From the NCBI RefSeq assembly GCF_001718835.1, contig NZ_CP013444.1:2666001-2730000 (forward strand): DNA of 64,000 nucleotides. Reading direction: 5' to 3'. The position numbers and the translations under genes are program-made. Each line of letters begins with the position of its first letter. Within the stretch, counting starts at the first letter, position 1. This DNA is from Burkholderia cepacia (GTDB lineage Bacteria; Pseudomonadota; Gammaproteobacteria; Burkholderiales; Burkholderiaceae). Under the pieces are notes generated by a model. That model was not told where the DNA came from and did not search any database. It saw nothing but the letters and a program-made list of their open reading frames with translations. Below, one piece after another: positions 28,301 through 36,648 of this stretch.

Positions 28301-29065
28301 TCAGTTCGACCAGCCGCCGTCGATCAAATGGATCGCGCCGGTCGTGAACGACGCTTCGTCGGACGCGAGGTACAGCGCGAGCGCGGCCACTTCGTCCGCG
28401 GTGCCGATGCGGCCGATCGGCTGGCGCGCGATGAACGCTGCGCGCACCTCGTCGGCCGACACGTCGCGCATGCGCGCCTGGTCGGCGATCCGCTGCTCGA
28501 GCGACGGCGATTCGATCGTGCCCGGGCAGATCGCGTTGCAGCGGATGCCGCGCTCGACGAAATCGGCGGCCACCGCCTTGGTCAGGCCGATCACGGCCGC
28601 CTTGGTCGTCCCGTAGACGAAGCGGTTCGGCACGCCCTTCACGCTCGACGCGGCCGACGCCATGTTGACGATCGACGCGCCGCCCGCGTCGAGCATCGCG
28701 GGCAGCAGCGCGCGAATCAGGCGGTACATCGACGTGACGTTCAGGTTCAGCGAGAACGCCCATGCGTCCTCGTCGCAGTCGAGGATCGAGCCGTGGTGGA
28801 CATAGCCCGCGCAGTTGAACAGCACGTCGAACGGGGCTTGCGCGGCCGCCAGCCCGGCCACGTCGCGCGCGCTCGTCACGTCGAGCCGCTGCGTCGCCAG
28901 CGCGCCGCCCGCGCCCTGCGCGTCGGCCGCGAGCCGCGCCAGCGACGCCTCGTCGATATCCGTCGCCAGCACGTCGGCGCCCTCGCTCGCGAACCGCAGC
29001 GCGGTCGCGCGGCCGATACCCTGCCCGGCCGCCGTCACCAGCGCGCGTTTGCCCTGCAATCTCAT
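28301..29065 (-). CDS. Short-chain dehydrogenase, probable 2-keto-3-deoxy-L-fuconate dehydrogenase
   Basis: A 254-residue SDR with cofactor loop TAAGQGIG at 11-18, NCAG near 84-87 and Tyr151-x3-Lys155 (YGTTK). The ATG at 29063-29065 has GGGAG 8 bases upstream and gives the usual SDR N-terminus; upstream codons are not homologous-looking. It should oxidise the 4-hydroxyl of 2-keto-3-deoxy-L-fuconate, feeding the hydrolase encoded next. First gene of the operon, so the promoter and operator lie just upstream. Confidence 0.85.
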   Translation of the reverse strand: MRLQGKRALVTAAGQGIGRATALRFASEGADVLATDIDEASLARLAADAQGAGGALATQRLDVTSARDVAGLAAAQAPFDVLFNCAGYVHHGSILDCDEDAWAFSLNLNVTSMYRLIRALLPAMLDAGGASIVNMASAASSVKGVPNRFVYGTTKAAVIGLTKAVAADFVERGIRCNAICPGTIESPSLEQRIADQARMRDVSADEVRAAFIARQPIGRIGTADEVAALALYLASDEASFTTGAIHLIDGGWSN

Positions 29066-29105
29066 GAGCGACTCTCCCGATGGAGGCCGGCAGCGCGGCC
29101 GGCTG

Positions 29106-29136
29106 ATTGGCACAAAGGACTAAAGGTCCAACCAAT
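29106..29136. promoter_or_regulatory. Candidate operator of the L-fucose operon
   Basis: About 40-70 bases before the first fucose gene lie GGAC-N5-GTCC (29117-29129) and, around it, ATTGG (29106-29110) paired with CCAAT (29132-29136). Dyad sites of this size are typical targets of FadR-type dimers. Assignment to the regulator at 19922 is inference. Confidence 0.4.
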
Positions 29137-29390
29137 CATAGGAAGCGATCGGCGATTTGTCACGGAAATGGGATTCAGTGTTTTCCCGGGGACGGAAATG
29201 GGGATTTCGGCGGGCATTCGCCTTATTCGCAGCGGCCCGCCGCGTCAACCTGTCAGAAACGTCATGTTGGCGTCAGCGTCGCAACGGGCGCGCCGCGCGA
29301 TCATGCCGATGCCGGGTCGCGCTGCCGGCGACGCCGCGCTTTTCCGCCCGCCGACGATCGTCGCGGGCACTCCGTCCTGCGCGGCTCCGC

Positions 29391-29465
29391 CCGCGTCTGA
29401 GCGAGCAGACGCGGCGGCGCAACCCGCTTTTTCCGCCCCGGACTTCAGGTCCGGGGCGTTTTTGT
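29391..29465 (+). ncRNA. Candidate small RNA 3' part with strong terminator
   Basis: A perfect 9-base stem (CCGCGTCTG 29391-29399 with 29406-29414, 6-base loop) is followed by an unpaired AACCCGCTTTTTCC and then a perfect 10-base stem ending in TTTTTGT. No gene on the plus strand precedes this terminator within 300 bases; the fucose operon runs the other way. Two hairpins plus a U-tail are what an Hfq-type small RNA would show. The 5' end is not determined and could lie between about 29200 and 29390. Confidence 0.4.
29434..29465 (+). terminator. Intrinsic terminator without an upstream gene
   Basis: Stem CGCCCCGGAC (29434-29443) pairs perfectly with 29449-29458, 5-base loop, then TTTTTTTG-like U-run (29459-29463). 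It is one of the most convincing intrinsic terminators in the window and points in the plus direction with no annotated plus-strand gene before it. Confidence 0.85.
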
Positions 29466-29577
29466 CTATGGTTTTCCAAGAAAATAAGCGTGGATTGTTT
29501 CTAAATCGGCAAAAGGTAATTTGAGCCAGACAGGATGTTTTTTCCGGTCACAGACGCTTACATTTAGCGCACCACTC

Positions 29578-29949
29578 ATGGAAACCGCTACGGATTCGCC
29601 ATCGGGTAGTGACATCCACTGCCACGGCCGAACCGCACGAGCTTTAGGAAACGGCAAAATGAAGGCCTCCAAATCCCTGCCTGTGCTCGATCCCGCCGAC
29701 GTCCACGTCGAAATCCTCGAACGTTCCGATACGCTGCTCGTCGTCCGCTGGGTCGAGCCCGGCCGCTGTCACTACGGTGAGCAGCGCTGGCGCCGCCGCT
29801 TCGCGCAACGCACCGGCACATGCGCGCTGTCGCGCCAGGTCATCCAGCGCGGCGACGAAGTCTTCCGCCCGGCCGAACGCCCCGCGCCCGCGAACGCGGC
29901 CGCGATGATCTCCGCCGCCGAAGTGCTCGCGCTGGCCGGCGGCAAGTAA
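29578..29949 (+). CDS. DUF3331-family protein
   Basis: A 123-residue soluble protein; the DUF3331 core lies at about 40-105 with VRWVEPGRCHYGEQRWRR and TCALSRQVIQRGDEVFRP, the family's Cys pair spaced like a small zinc or redox site. I chose the ATG at 29578; an internal ATG at 29659 and an upstream TTG are alternatives. The family is largely confined to Burkholderia and relatives and has no known function. It stands alone with a weak terminator about 170 bases downstream. Confidence 0.75.
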   Translation: METATDSPSGSDIHCHGRTARALGNGKMKASKSLPVLDPADVHVEILERSDTLLVVRWVEPGRCHYGEQRWRRRFAQRTGTCALSRQVIQRGDEVFRPAERPAPANAAAMISAAEVLALAGGK

Positions 29950-30268
29950 CGCCCCGATCCGGCGTTGGAAGCGCCGATCCATTTCCCTCGTTTGTCTGTC
30001 CCGCGGACGCGCATTATCGTTACATCGAACAATGTAATGATTGCGCGGTGCGGCGCATGGCGCCGCCGGCGCGCGTTTTCGTCATGCTTGTTGCGCCGTT
30101 TGAAACGAAAGCTCATTGAAAGCGTAGTTCGACGCTTTATTTTTACCGCCCAGGAAACAATCTATCGTCAAAATCAGCGTTTACCCTGAACCTTCCGATG
30201 ACTAAGATTTGATCAATCGCTTAAGACATGGTGTCGAGAGCGAACTCAATAAAACACCGGAGGTCATC
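29950..30268. other. Intergenic region before the DUF4148 gene
   Basis: No open frame is convincing here. It holds the hairpin at 30119-30144 and then an AT-richer part that should contain the promoter of the gene at 30269. Confidence 0.5.
30119..30144 (+). terminator. Intrinsic terminator candidate
   Basis: AAAGCGT (30119-30125) pairs with ACGCTTT (30132-30138) around a 6-base loop and is followed by ATTTTT. It could end the DUF3331 transcript. Confidence 0.55.
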
Positions 30269-30571
30269 ATGAAATCGCTCGTTTCCGCAGTCGTTGCCGC
30301 TGCCGCCCTGTCCGCTTCGTTCGGCGCATTCGCCCAAAGCACCGTGACCCGCGCGCAAGTGCGCGACGAGCTGGTCCAGCTCGAGAAGGCAGGCTACAAG
30401 CCGGGCCTGTCGAGCCCGTACTACCCGAACGACATCCAGAGCGCCGAAGCGCGTGTTCATGGTGCCGACACCAGCGGCTACGGCGCGCAAGCCGCGCCGG
30501 TCGTCCGCGCAGGCAGCCCGGCCGCCGCAACGTCGTCGAACGCTCGCGACTCGATCTTCTTCGGCCAGTAA
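30269..30571 (+). CDS. DUF4148-family exported protein
   Basis: A 100-residue protein with signal peptide (MKSLVSAVVAAAALSASFGA, cleavage after FAQ) and the DUF4148 core TRAQVRDELVQLEKAGYKPG followed by YYPNDIQSAEARV. Such proteins are abundant, small, periplasmic and of unknown role in Burkholderia. The ATG at 30269 has an excellent ribosome site (GGAGG); the open frame upstream of it is not used. A strong terminator follows. Confidence 0.88.
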   Translation: MKSLVSAVVAAAALSASFGAFAQSTVTRAQVRDELVQLEKAGYKPGLSSPYYPNDIQSAEARVHGADTSGYGAQAAPVVRAGSPAAATSSNARDSIFFGQ

Positions 30572-30619
30572 GCCGATGCGCCCCCGGCGGGCGCCGCGCG
30601 TCGCGCGATCCGCATCCGG

Positions 30620-30649
30620 ACGAGCCCTCGAACAGGGCTCGTCTTTTTT
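30620..30649 (+). terminator. Intrinsic terminator of the DUF4148 gene
   Basis: ACGAGCCCT (30620-30628) pairs perfectly with AGGGCTCGT (30634-30642), 5-base loop, followed by CTTTTTTG. Confidence 0.88.
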
Positions 30650-30734
30650 GTGAACGACATACCTCCGCCGCCCGGCAGCGGGTGGCTTCGCCCGGGCGCC
30701 TTGCGTCCGGGCGCTTTTTCGCCGGCGCGACCGC

Positions 30735-31922
30735 TCATGCCGTGGGCGTCGCCGCGCGCGACAGCACCCGCCACCGCGACAGCAATTCGTCGCGATCGAC
30801 GTAGCAGCCCTGCAGATGCCGGCGGCCGGTTGACGGATCGAACTCGGTGCGCGCATGCAGCACGCGCCGGTTGTCGAACGCCCACATGTCGCCCGCCCGC
30901 AGCCGGCGCTGCACGCGAAAGCGCGGCTCGCGCGCAAGCGCAAGGAACCGCCGGTACGCACGGTAGATCGCCGGCATCGACGCGGCAGGCGCATCGAGCG
31001 GCCCGCGCAGGAAGTTCGCGACGCGCACCTCGGTCACGTTGCCGCGCGCATCGAGCCCGATCACCGGCGCCGAGCAGCGATAGTCGCTGTTCGCACTCTT
31101 GTTCCAGAACTCGAACGGCGTCGACGCGAGCAGAGCGAAATCGTCCGGATATGCGTCGCGCAGTGCGTCGGCGAGCGCGAAGCCGTCGAGGAACACGCTG
31201 TCGCCGCCGGTCGCATCGTTCGCCAGGCAATGCAGGAACTGGACGCCCGGCTGCAGCTCGCGGGTCGGCAGATCGGTATGCGGCGGCAGGTTCAGCGACG
31301 TATACGCATTGCTGTCCGGGCGCGGCTTCGATTCGACGTCGAACAGCACACCGAAATTGCTCTCGCGGATCAGGCCGATGCGGCGCGCGATCGCGTCGAC
31401 GCGCCCGCGCTCGGCCGGCACGCCTTCGACGAGCGTCAGCCCGGTGCGCTGGAGCGCGCCGAGCCACGCGCGCAGCGCCGCGTCGTCGTGCATCACGTCG
31501 CGCCACGCGAATCCCGCGATCGCGTCCGGATCGTCGCCGCTCCATACATGGCGCCCCTGCGCCGCGTGACGCTCGGCGCGCGACGCGTCGTCGTAGGCGT
31601 GCGCCCGGAGCCAGCCGGGCGGCCACGCGCTGCGGTGGCCGTCGCGCCATTCGACGTGCAGCGCGCCGTCGCGGCCCACCTGCACGCCGCGCACCGCGAG
31701 CGCGTCGGGCGCATCGACGATCTCGAACACCTGCTCGCGGGTCTGCGCATGCACGCAGGCCGGACACGAACAGGTGTCGCGCAGCCAGTCGAAATGAAAC
31801 GGCGATCGTCGCGTGTCGCTCCACGCGACGCTCACCAGCCCGTCGCCGAGCGTCGCGGCCGCGATCGTCACGTCGGTGGAAAACGTCCGCCAGTCCTCGA
31901 TACGCTGTTGCGCTGCCTGCAT
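30735..31922 (-). CDS. Gamma-butyrobetaine dioxygenase (2-oxoglutarate/Fe dependent)
   Basis: A 395-residue BBOX-type enzyme that hydroxylates gamma-butyrobetaine to L-carnitine. The N-terminal zinc site is visible as C51-x-C53-x2-C56, the iron ligands as H215-x-D217 (PPHTDLPTRE) and H356, with the 2-oxoglutarate Arg in the last third. The ATG at 31920-31922 has a perfect GAGGA site. It is the last gene of the carnitine operon, 22 bases after the esterase gene, so gamma-butyrobetaine enters the same route as carnitine. Confidence 0.9.
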   Translation of the reverse strand: MQAAQQRIEDWRTFSTDVTIAAATLGDGLVSVAWSDTRRSPFHFDWLRDTCSCPACVHAQTREQVFEIVDAPDALAVRGVQVGRDGALHVEWRDGHRSAWPPGWLRAHAYDDASRAERHAAQGRHVWSGDDPDAIAGFAWRDVMHDDAALRAWLGALQRTGLTLVEGVPAERGRVDAIARRIGLIRESNFGVLFDVESKPRPDSNAYTSLNLPPHTDLPTRELQPGVQFLHCLANDATGGDSVFLDGFALADALRDAYPDDFALLASTPFEFWNKSANSDYRCSAPVIGLDARGNVTEVRVANFLRGPLDAPAASMPAIYRAYRRFLALAREPRFRVQRRLRAGDMWAFDNRRVLHARTEFDPSTGRRHLQGCYVDRDELLSRWRVLSRAATPTA

Positions 31923-31944
31923 CGTTGCCTCCTCGAATCGAACG

Positions 31945-32880
31945 CTACGCGCACGGCGCGCGCAGGAAATCGCCGACCGTCCGGTGCATCCGCGCCGCCT
32001 GCGGGCTCGTTCCGAGCGCGCGCCAGCAGCCGTGCACCAGCCCCTCTCCCATCCAGTAGTGCGCGGCACCGCCGGCCGCGCGAATCCGTTCGACGTACAC
32101 GCGCGCATCGTCGCGCAGCGGATCGTGTTCCGCGCCGATCGCGAGGACGGGCGGCAGGCCGTCGAAACGCGCGGCGTCGAGCGGCGCGGCCACGTCCGAC
32201 CGGCCGTCCAGCTGGCCGCTCCAGTACAGCGCGCGATAGCGATGGACGTCGTCGAGCGTCAGCATCGGCGCGTGCGCTTCCGTTTCGCGCGCGGGCGATT
32301 GCGGTTCGAACCCGAGCATCGGATAGACGAGCGCGATGCCGTCGATGCCCTCCTCCCCCGCATCACGCAGCGCTGCCGCGACGGCCGCCGCGAGCATGCC
32401 GCCCGCGCTGTCGCCCGCGAGCGTCAGCGGATGCGCGCACGGCCCGAACGGCAGCCGTTCCGCGAGCGCCGCGCGGACGACGGCAACGCAATCGTCGAGC
32501 GCGGCCGGCGCGCGATGCTCGGGCGCCAGCCGGTAGTCGACCGCGATCACGTCGAGCCCCGTATCGGCCGCCAGGTGCGCGGTGATCAGCGCATGACTGT
32601 CGAGCGAGCCGACGACGAAGCCGCCGCCGTGAAAGAACAGCACCGTGCCGCGCGGCGCCGCGTGCGCGTGCCGGTAGCGGCGCAGTGCAATGACACGGCC
32701 GTCCGGCGCGCGCCACGCGCCGTCGTCCTGCACGATTCCCGGCGGCAGCGCGGCCGGCGTCCACTCGGCCGCGAAGCGGTCGTAGAGGCGGCGCTGCTCG
32801 GCCGGCGAGCGTACGGCCGCGTCGGCCGGATACCACGCGTCGACGGCGGCGACGAACGCCGCGATTTCCGGTTCGAGCAT
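31945..32880 (-). CDS. hocS: Alpha/beta hydrolase, probable short-chain acylcarnitine esterase
   Basis: A 311-residue hormone-sensitive-lipase-type esterase: oxyanion motif HGGGF at 84-88 and nucleophile GDSAG at 156-160 (Ser158), with Asp and His near EHDPLRDDA and EGLVHGCW. In Pseudomonas an esterase at this operon position (HocS) frees carnitine from short-chain acylcarnitines, and the gene order here is the same. The name rests on position; the fold is certain. It follows cdhB by 15 bases. Confidence 0.78.
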   Translation of the reverse strand: MLEPEIAAFVAAVDAWYPADAAVRSPAEQRRLYDRFAAEWTPAALPPGIVQDDGAWRAPDGRVIALRRYRHAHAAPRGTVLFFHGGGFVVGSLDSHALITAHLAADTGLDVIAVDYRLAPEHRAPAALDDCVAVVRAALAERLPFGPCAHPLTLAGDSAGGMLAAAVAAALRDAGEEGIDGIALVYPMLGFEPQSPARETEAHAPMLTLDDVHRYRALYWSGQLDGRSDVAAPLDAARFDGLPPVLAIGAEHDPLRDDARVYVERIRAAGGAAHYWMGEGLVHGCWRALGTSPQAARMHRTVGDFLRAPCA

Positions 32881-32895
32881 CGTTCGCGCGCCGCG

Positions 32896-33376
32896 CTAGC
32901 GGTGTGGCGGCAAGCCGATCACGCGGCCCGCATACGCAGGAGCCGCGCACTCGCGCTGCAACGCATGCAGCGCGGCGAGCTGCGCGGCCACGTCGTCGTC
33001 GAACGGCGCCGATTTCGCGCCGTCGCGCGTATCGACGTGCAGCAGCATCTGCTCGCTCGCCGATACCGCATCCTCATGCCCGTCCGCGAACAGCTCGAGA
33101 TACAGGTGCAGCCGCTTCGCGTCATGCGCCAGCACGCGCGCATCGACACGCACCTGCGTGCCCTCCTTGATCTCGTGCAGGTAGTTCACGTGCGCTTCGA
33201 GCGTGTAGACCGAGCGGCCCCGCTCGCGACGCATCGTCGAGGCCGATGCGATCCAGCAGCGCATCGGTCGCGAAGCTGAAGATCAGCAGGTAGAACGCAT
33301 CGCGCAGGTGGCCGTTGTAGTCGACCCATTCGGGCCGCACCACGTCGCGGTATATCGTCAGCGGAGTATCCGTCAT
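32896..33376 (-). pseudogene. cdhB: Betainyl-CoA thioesterase CdhB, frameshifted
   Basis: Two frames together give a complete hot-dog thioesterase. The first, from ATG 33374-33376 (GAGGA site), reads to WVDYNGHLRDAFYLLIFSFA and DALLDRIGLDDASR; the second continues VYTLEAHVNYLHEIKEGTQV to a TAG at 32896-32898. The break is near 33215-33235 in a GC-repetitive stretch and equals a two-base loss or one-base gain. The family converts betainyl-CoA to glycine betaine, the step after cdhC. Translation in the original frame runs on into cdhC-antisense-like nonsense, so the product is broken unless this is an assembly error. Neighbouring genes are intact. Confidence 0.75.
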
Positions 33377-33378
33377 AT

Positions 33379-34344
33379 CTAGTCCTCGAATCGCATCCCG
33401 TGCCGCGCCTTCACCGCGGCGATCGACTTCAGCACCTCGGTGATGCACTCGTCGCGATAGCGCTCGAGTTCCTTGATGCTGCGCGTGCCCTGCTGTTCGG
33501 TCGTGCCTTCGACGACGCTGTCGATCAGCGCATCGGTGAGCGTGGGCGCGACCAGTTTCGTCCACGGCAGTTCGAGCGCGGGGCCGAACTGCTGCATGAA
33601 GTGTCGCATGCCCGCGTCGCCACCGGCGAGCGTGTAGGTCAGGAAGGTGCCCATGAACGACCAGCGGATGCCCGCGCCGAAGCGGATCGCGTCGTCGATC
33701 TCGCCGGTCGTCGCGACGCCTTCGTTGACGAGGTGCAGCGCCTCGCGCCACAACGCTTCGAGCAGCCGGTCCGCGATGAAGCCCGGCACTTCCTTGCGCA
33801 CGTGCAACGGCCGCATGCCGAGCTTGCGATAGATCTCCATCGCGCCTTCGACCGCTTCCGTCGACGTGCGCGCGCCGCCGAGCACCTCGACGAGCGGCAG
33901 CAGGTAGACGGGATTGAACGGGTGGCCGACCACGCAGCGCTCCGGATGCGTCGCCCGCGCGTAGAAATCCGTCGGCAGCAGGCCCGACGTCGACGACGCG
34001 ATGATCGCGTCGGGTTTCGCCGCGCGGCTGATCTGCTCGTGCAGTTCGAGCTTCAGCGCCTCGCGCTCGGGCGCGCTTTCCTGGATGAAATCGGCATCGG
34101 CGACGCACGCCTCGATCGTCTCCACGAAGCGCAGCCGCGCGGGATCGGCGCCGGGCTCGAGGCCGACGCGCTCGAGCGCGGGCCACGCGTTCGCGACGTT
34201 CGCGCGCAGCCGTTCCTCCGCGCCCGGCGCGGGGTCCCAGACGACCACGTCGAGACCGTGCGCGAGCGCGCGGGAAATCCATCCGCTGCCGATCACGCCG
34301 GTGCCGATGGCGGCGAACGTCTTGATGTCGGTCTTCACAGCCAT
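33379..34344 (-). CDS. cdhA: L-carnitine 3-dehydrogenase CdhA
   Basis: A 321-residue member of the 3-hydroxyacyl-CoA dehydrogenase superfamily. The NAD loop GTGVIG is at 14-19, the catalytic segment is GHPFNPVYLLPLVEVLGG, and EVPGFIADRLLEALWREALHLV follows. The length is that of L-carnitine dehydrogenases, which oxidise L-carnitine to 3-dehydrocarnitine. The stop lies 2 bases before the cdhB start, which has an overlapping ribosome site, so the two are translated together. Confidence 0.9.
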   Translation of the reverse strand: MAVKTDIKTFAAIGTGVIGSGWISRALAHGLDVVVWDPAPGAEERLRANVANAWPALERVGLEPGADPARLRFVETIEACVADADFIQESAPEREALKLELHEQISRAAKPDAIIASSTSGLLPTDFYARATHPERCVVGHPFNPVYLLPLVEVLGGARTSTEAVEGAMEIYRKLGMRPLHVRKEVPGFIADRLLEALWREALHLVNEGVATTGEIDDAIRFGAGIRWSFMGTFLTYTLAGGDAGMRHFMQQFGPALELPWTKLVAPTLTDALIDSVVEGTTEQQGTRSIKELERYRDECITEVLKSIAAVKARHGMRFED

Positions 34345-34422
34345 GTCAACGCATCCTTGAAATCGGGTGAAGTGAGACGGCGGGCTTCGCGTCGAAGCCG
34401 CCGCCGTCCTGCAATGGAAAGG

Positions 34423-35352
34423 TCAGGCGAACTCGACGACCGCTCGGCGTTCGAGCGGACGCTCGCCCCGCGCGGGCAAGCCGAGCTTGCGGCGGCCTTC
34501 GGCCGGCGTCAGCACACGGCCGCCGAGCCGTTCGACGATCTCTCGCGCGCGCTCGACGAGCGTGCCGTTGGTCGCATGCACGCCGCGATCGAGCCAGATG
34601 TTGTCTTCGAGGCCGACGCGCACGTGGCCGCCGAGCAGCATCGCCTGCGCGACCATCGGCATCTGCATGCGGCCGATCCCGAAGCCCGCCCAGTGCGCAC
34701 CCGGCGGCAGGTTGTCGACCATCGCCTTCATCGTGCCCGTATCGGCCGGCGCGCCCCACGGAATGCCGAGGCACAGCTGGAACAGCGGCGGATCGTCGAG
34801 CAGCCCTTCCTTCAACAGTTGCTTCGCGAACCAGAGATGGCCCGTGTCGAAGATTTCCAGCTCCGGCTTCACGCCGAGTTCCTGGATGCGCTTCGCGCCG
34901 GCGCGCAATTGCGCGGGCGTCGACACGTAGATGTAGTCGCCGTCGCCGAAATTCAGCGTGCCGCAGTCGAGCGTGCAGATTTCGGGCAGCAGCTCCTCGA
35001 CATGCGCGAGGCGCGTGAGGCCGCCGACCAGGTCGGTGCCCTTGCCGAAACGCATCGGGTCCTCGCCCGGGCCGATCTCGAGATCGCCGCCCATGCCGGC
35101 CGTCAGGTTGATGATCACGTCGACGTCGGCCGAGCGGATCCGGTCGACCACCTCGCGGTACAGGTTCGGGTCGCGGCTGCCGCGCCCCGTCTGCGGATCG
35201 CGCACGTGGCAGTGCGCAACCGTCGCGCCGGCCTTCGCGGCCTCGATCGCGGCGGCCGCGATCTCCTTCGGCGTGACCGGAATCGCCGGATGCTTGCCGA
35301 CCGTATCGCCCGCGCCGGTGACGGCGCAGGTGATGATGACTTCGTGGTTCAT
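34423..35352 (-). CDS. cdhC: 3-dehydrocarnitine cleavage enzyme CdhC (BKACE family)
   Basis: A 309-residue beta-keto acid cleavage enzyme (DUF849 fold, TIM barrel). The zinc site AHCHVRD is at 46-52 (His47, His49), the family signature NLTAGMG follows and the Zn-binding Glu lies towards the C-terminus. It should react 3-dehydrocarnitine with acetyl-CoA to give betainyl-CoA and acetoacetate. It stands 79 bases after the binding-protein gene and before cdhA, the order seen in Pseudomonas. Confidence 0.88.
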   Translation of the reverse strand: MNHEVIITCAVTGAGDTVGKHPAIPVTPKEIAAAAIEAAKAGATVAHCHVRDPQTGRGSRDPNLYREVVDRIRSADVDVIINLTAGMGGDLEIGPGEDPMRFGKGTDLVGGLTRLAHVEELLPEICTLDCGTLNFGDGDYIYVSTPAQLRAGAKRIQELGVKPELEIFDTGHLWFAKQLLKEGLLDDPPLFQLCLGIPWGAPADTGTMKAMVDNLPPGAHWAGFGIGRMQMPMVAQAMLLGGHVRVGLEDNIWLDRGVHATNGTLVERAREIVERLGGRVLTPAEGRRKLGLPARGERPLERRAVVEFA

Positions 35353-35431
35353 GCTGGTTGCCTCGCTTGACTCGGGTTGTGTCGCATTGCGGGTGTTTCG
35401 TCAGGGCGCGCCGCGCGCGGCGCGCGGGCCG

Positions 35432-36385
35432 TCACAGGCCGAGATACGCCTTCACGGCCGGCAGCCCGTCCTTGCCGTCGAACGTCTTGACGCCCGCGAG
35501 CCACGGATCGAGCACCTGCGGGTTCTTCTTCAGGTACGCCTTCGCGGCGTCGGCCGGCTTCGTCTTGTTCATCACCGACTGCATCAGCTGGTTCTCGAGC
35601 TGCGTCGAGAAGCGCAGGTTCGTGACGAGCTTGCCCGCGTTCGGGCAGCGCGCGATGAAGTCGGGCGCCGTCAGCGTGTACACGCGCGCTTCGCCGTAAT
35701 TCGGCCCGAACGCCGCGTCGCCGCCGGACAGGTAGTTCATGCTCAGCTGGATGTTCATCGGATGCGGTTCCCAGCCGAGGAACACGACCCACTTCTTCTC
35801 GCGGATCGCGCGCTCGACCGTCACCAGCATCCCGGCCTCGCTCGATTCGACGAGCTTGAAGCCGCCGAGCCCGTACTGGTTCGTGTCGATCATCTTCTGG
35901 ATCGTCGCGTTCGCGCTGCTGCCCGGCTCGATCCCGTAGATCTTGCCGTCGAGTTCGGCACGGTGCTTCGCGATGTCCTCGAAGGTCTTCAGGCCGGCCT
36001 GGTATTCGTAGCTCGGCACCGCGAGCGTCGCCTTCGCGCCCGCCAGGTTCGGCGGTTCGACGACGTTGATCGACTTGCTGTCGAGGAACGGCTGGAGCTG
36101 CTTCTGCTGCACGGGCCACCAGTAGCCGAGCGACACGTCGAGCTGCTTGCTCTTGAGACCTGCGAACGAGATCGGCACCGACGCGATCGTCGTGGTCGGC
36201 TTGTAGCCGAGCGCCTCGAACACGGTCGACGCGAGCGCCGTGGTCGACGTGATGTCGGTCCAGCCGATATCCGCGAAACGCACGGTGCGGCAGGTCACGG
36301 GGTCCGCGTCGGCCTGCGCAGCGGTCGACCACACACCTGCCGCCAGCAAAGCCGCGCAGAGCACGGCGATCGTTCTCGACTTCAT
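35432..36385 (-). CDS. caiX: Carnitine/betaine ABC transporter substrate-binding protein CaiX
   Basis: A 317-residue binding protein of the glycine-betaine/choline (OpuAC) family with signal peptide ending TAAQA|DADPV. Aromatic residues that box a trimethylammonium group are visible: FADIGWTD, LGYWWPVQQ and VFLGWEPHPMN. I chose the ATG at 36383-36385 as it alone gives a clean signal peptide. No permease or ATPase gene is nearby. First gene of the carnitine operon and divergent from its regulator, so it should bind carnitine. Confidence 0.87.
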   Translation of the reverse strand: MKSRTIAVLCAALLAAGVWSTAAQADADPVTCRTVRFADIGWTDITSTTALASTVFEALGYKPTTTIASVPISFAGLKSKQLDVSLGYWWPVQQKQLQPFLDSKSINVVEPPNLAGAKATLAVPSYEYQAGLKTFEDIAKHRAELDGKIYGIEPGSSANATIQKMIDTNQYGLGGFKLVESSEAGMLVTVERAIREKKWVVFLGWEPHPMNIQLSMNYLSGGDAAFGPNYGEARVYTLTAPDFIARCPNAGKLVTNLRFSTQLENQLMQSVMNKTKPADAAKAYLKKNPQVLDPWLAGVKTFDGKDGLPAVKAYLGL

Positions 36386-36648
36386 GGTTCCCTCCCGGTT
36401 CGACTCAGTGAGCAGCGGGTGTGCGGGATGCGTCCCGGCCTGCATCGTGGACTCAAAAGTAACGGGCCATATTCGCCGCAAGGCGACCGCCGGCGACATT
36501 TTCTTGACTGGGTGCGACTATGCGGAGAAACCACTAGATCGACTGGCGGCCTTGTCGGGCGGGGACGAGCGGCCGGTCGAATATTGTCCGCGCTTGTCCC
36601 GTTGCGCCGCCGGCGCTACGCTGCGGTCGTCCAACCCTGCCCGCCACC

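Noticed and set aside
28287..29135. Alternative reading frame across the second fucose SDR
   Set aside because: Arg/Gly/Ala-rich out-of-frame translation of the SDR gene, no SDR motif.
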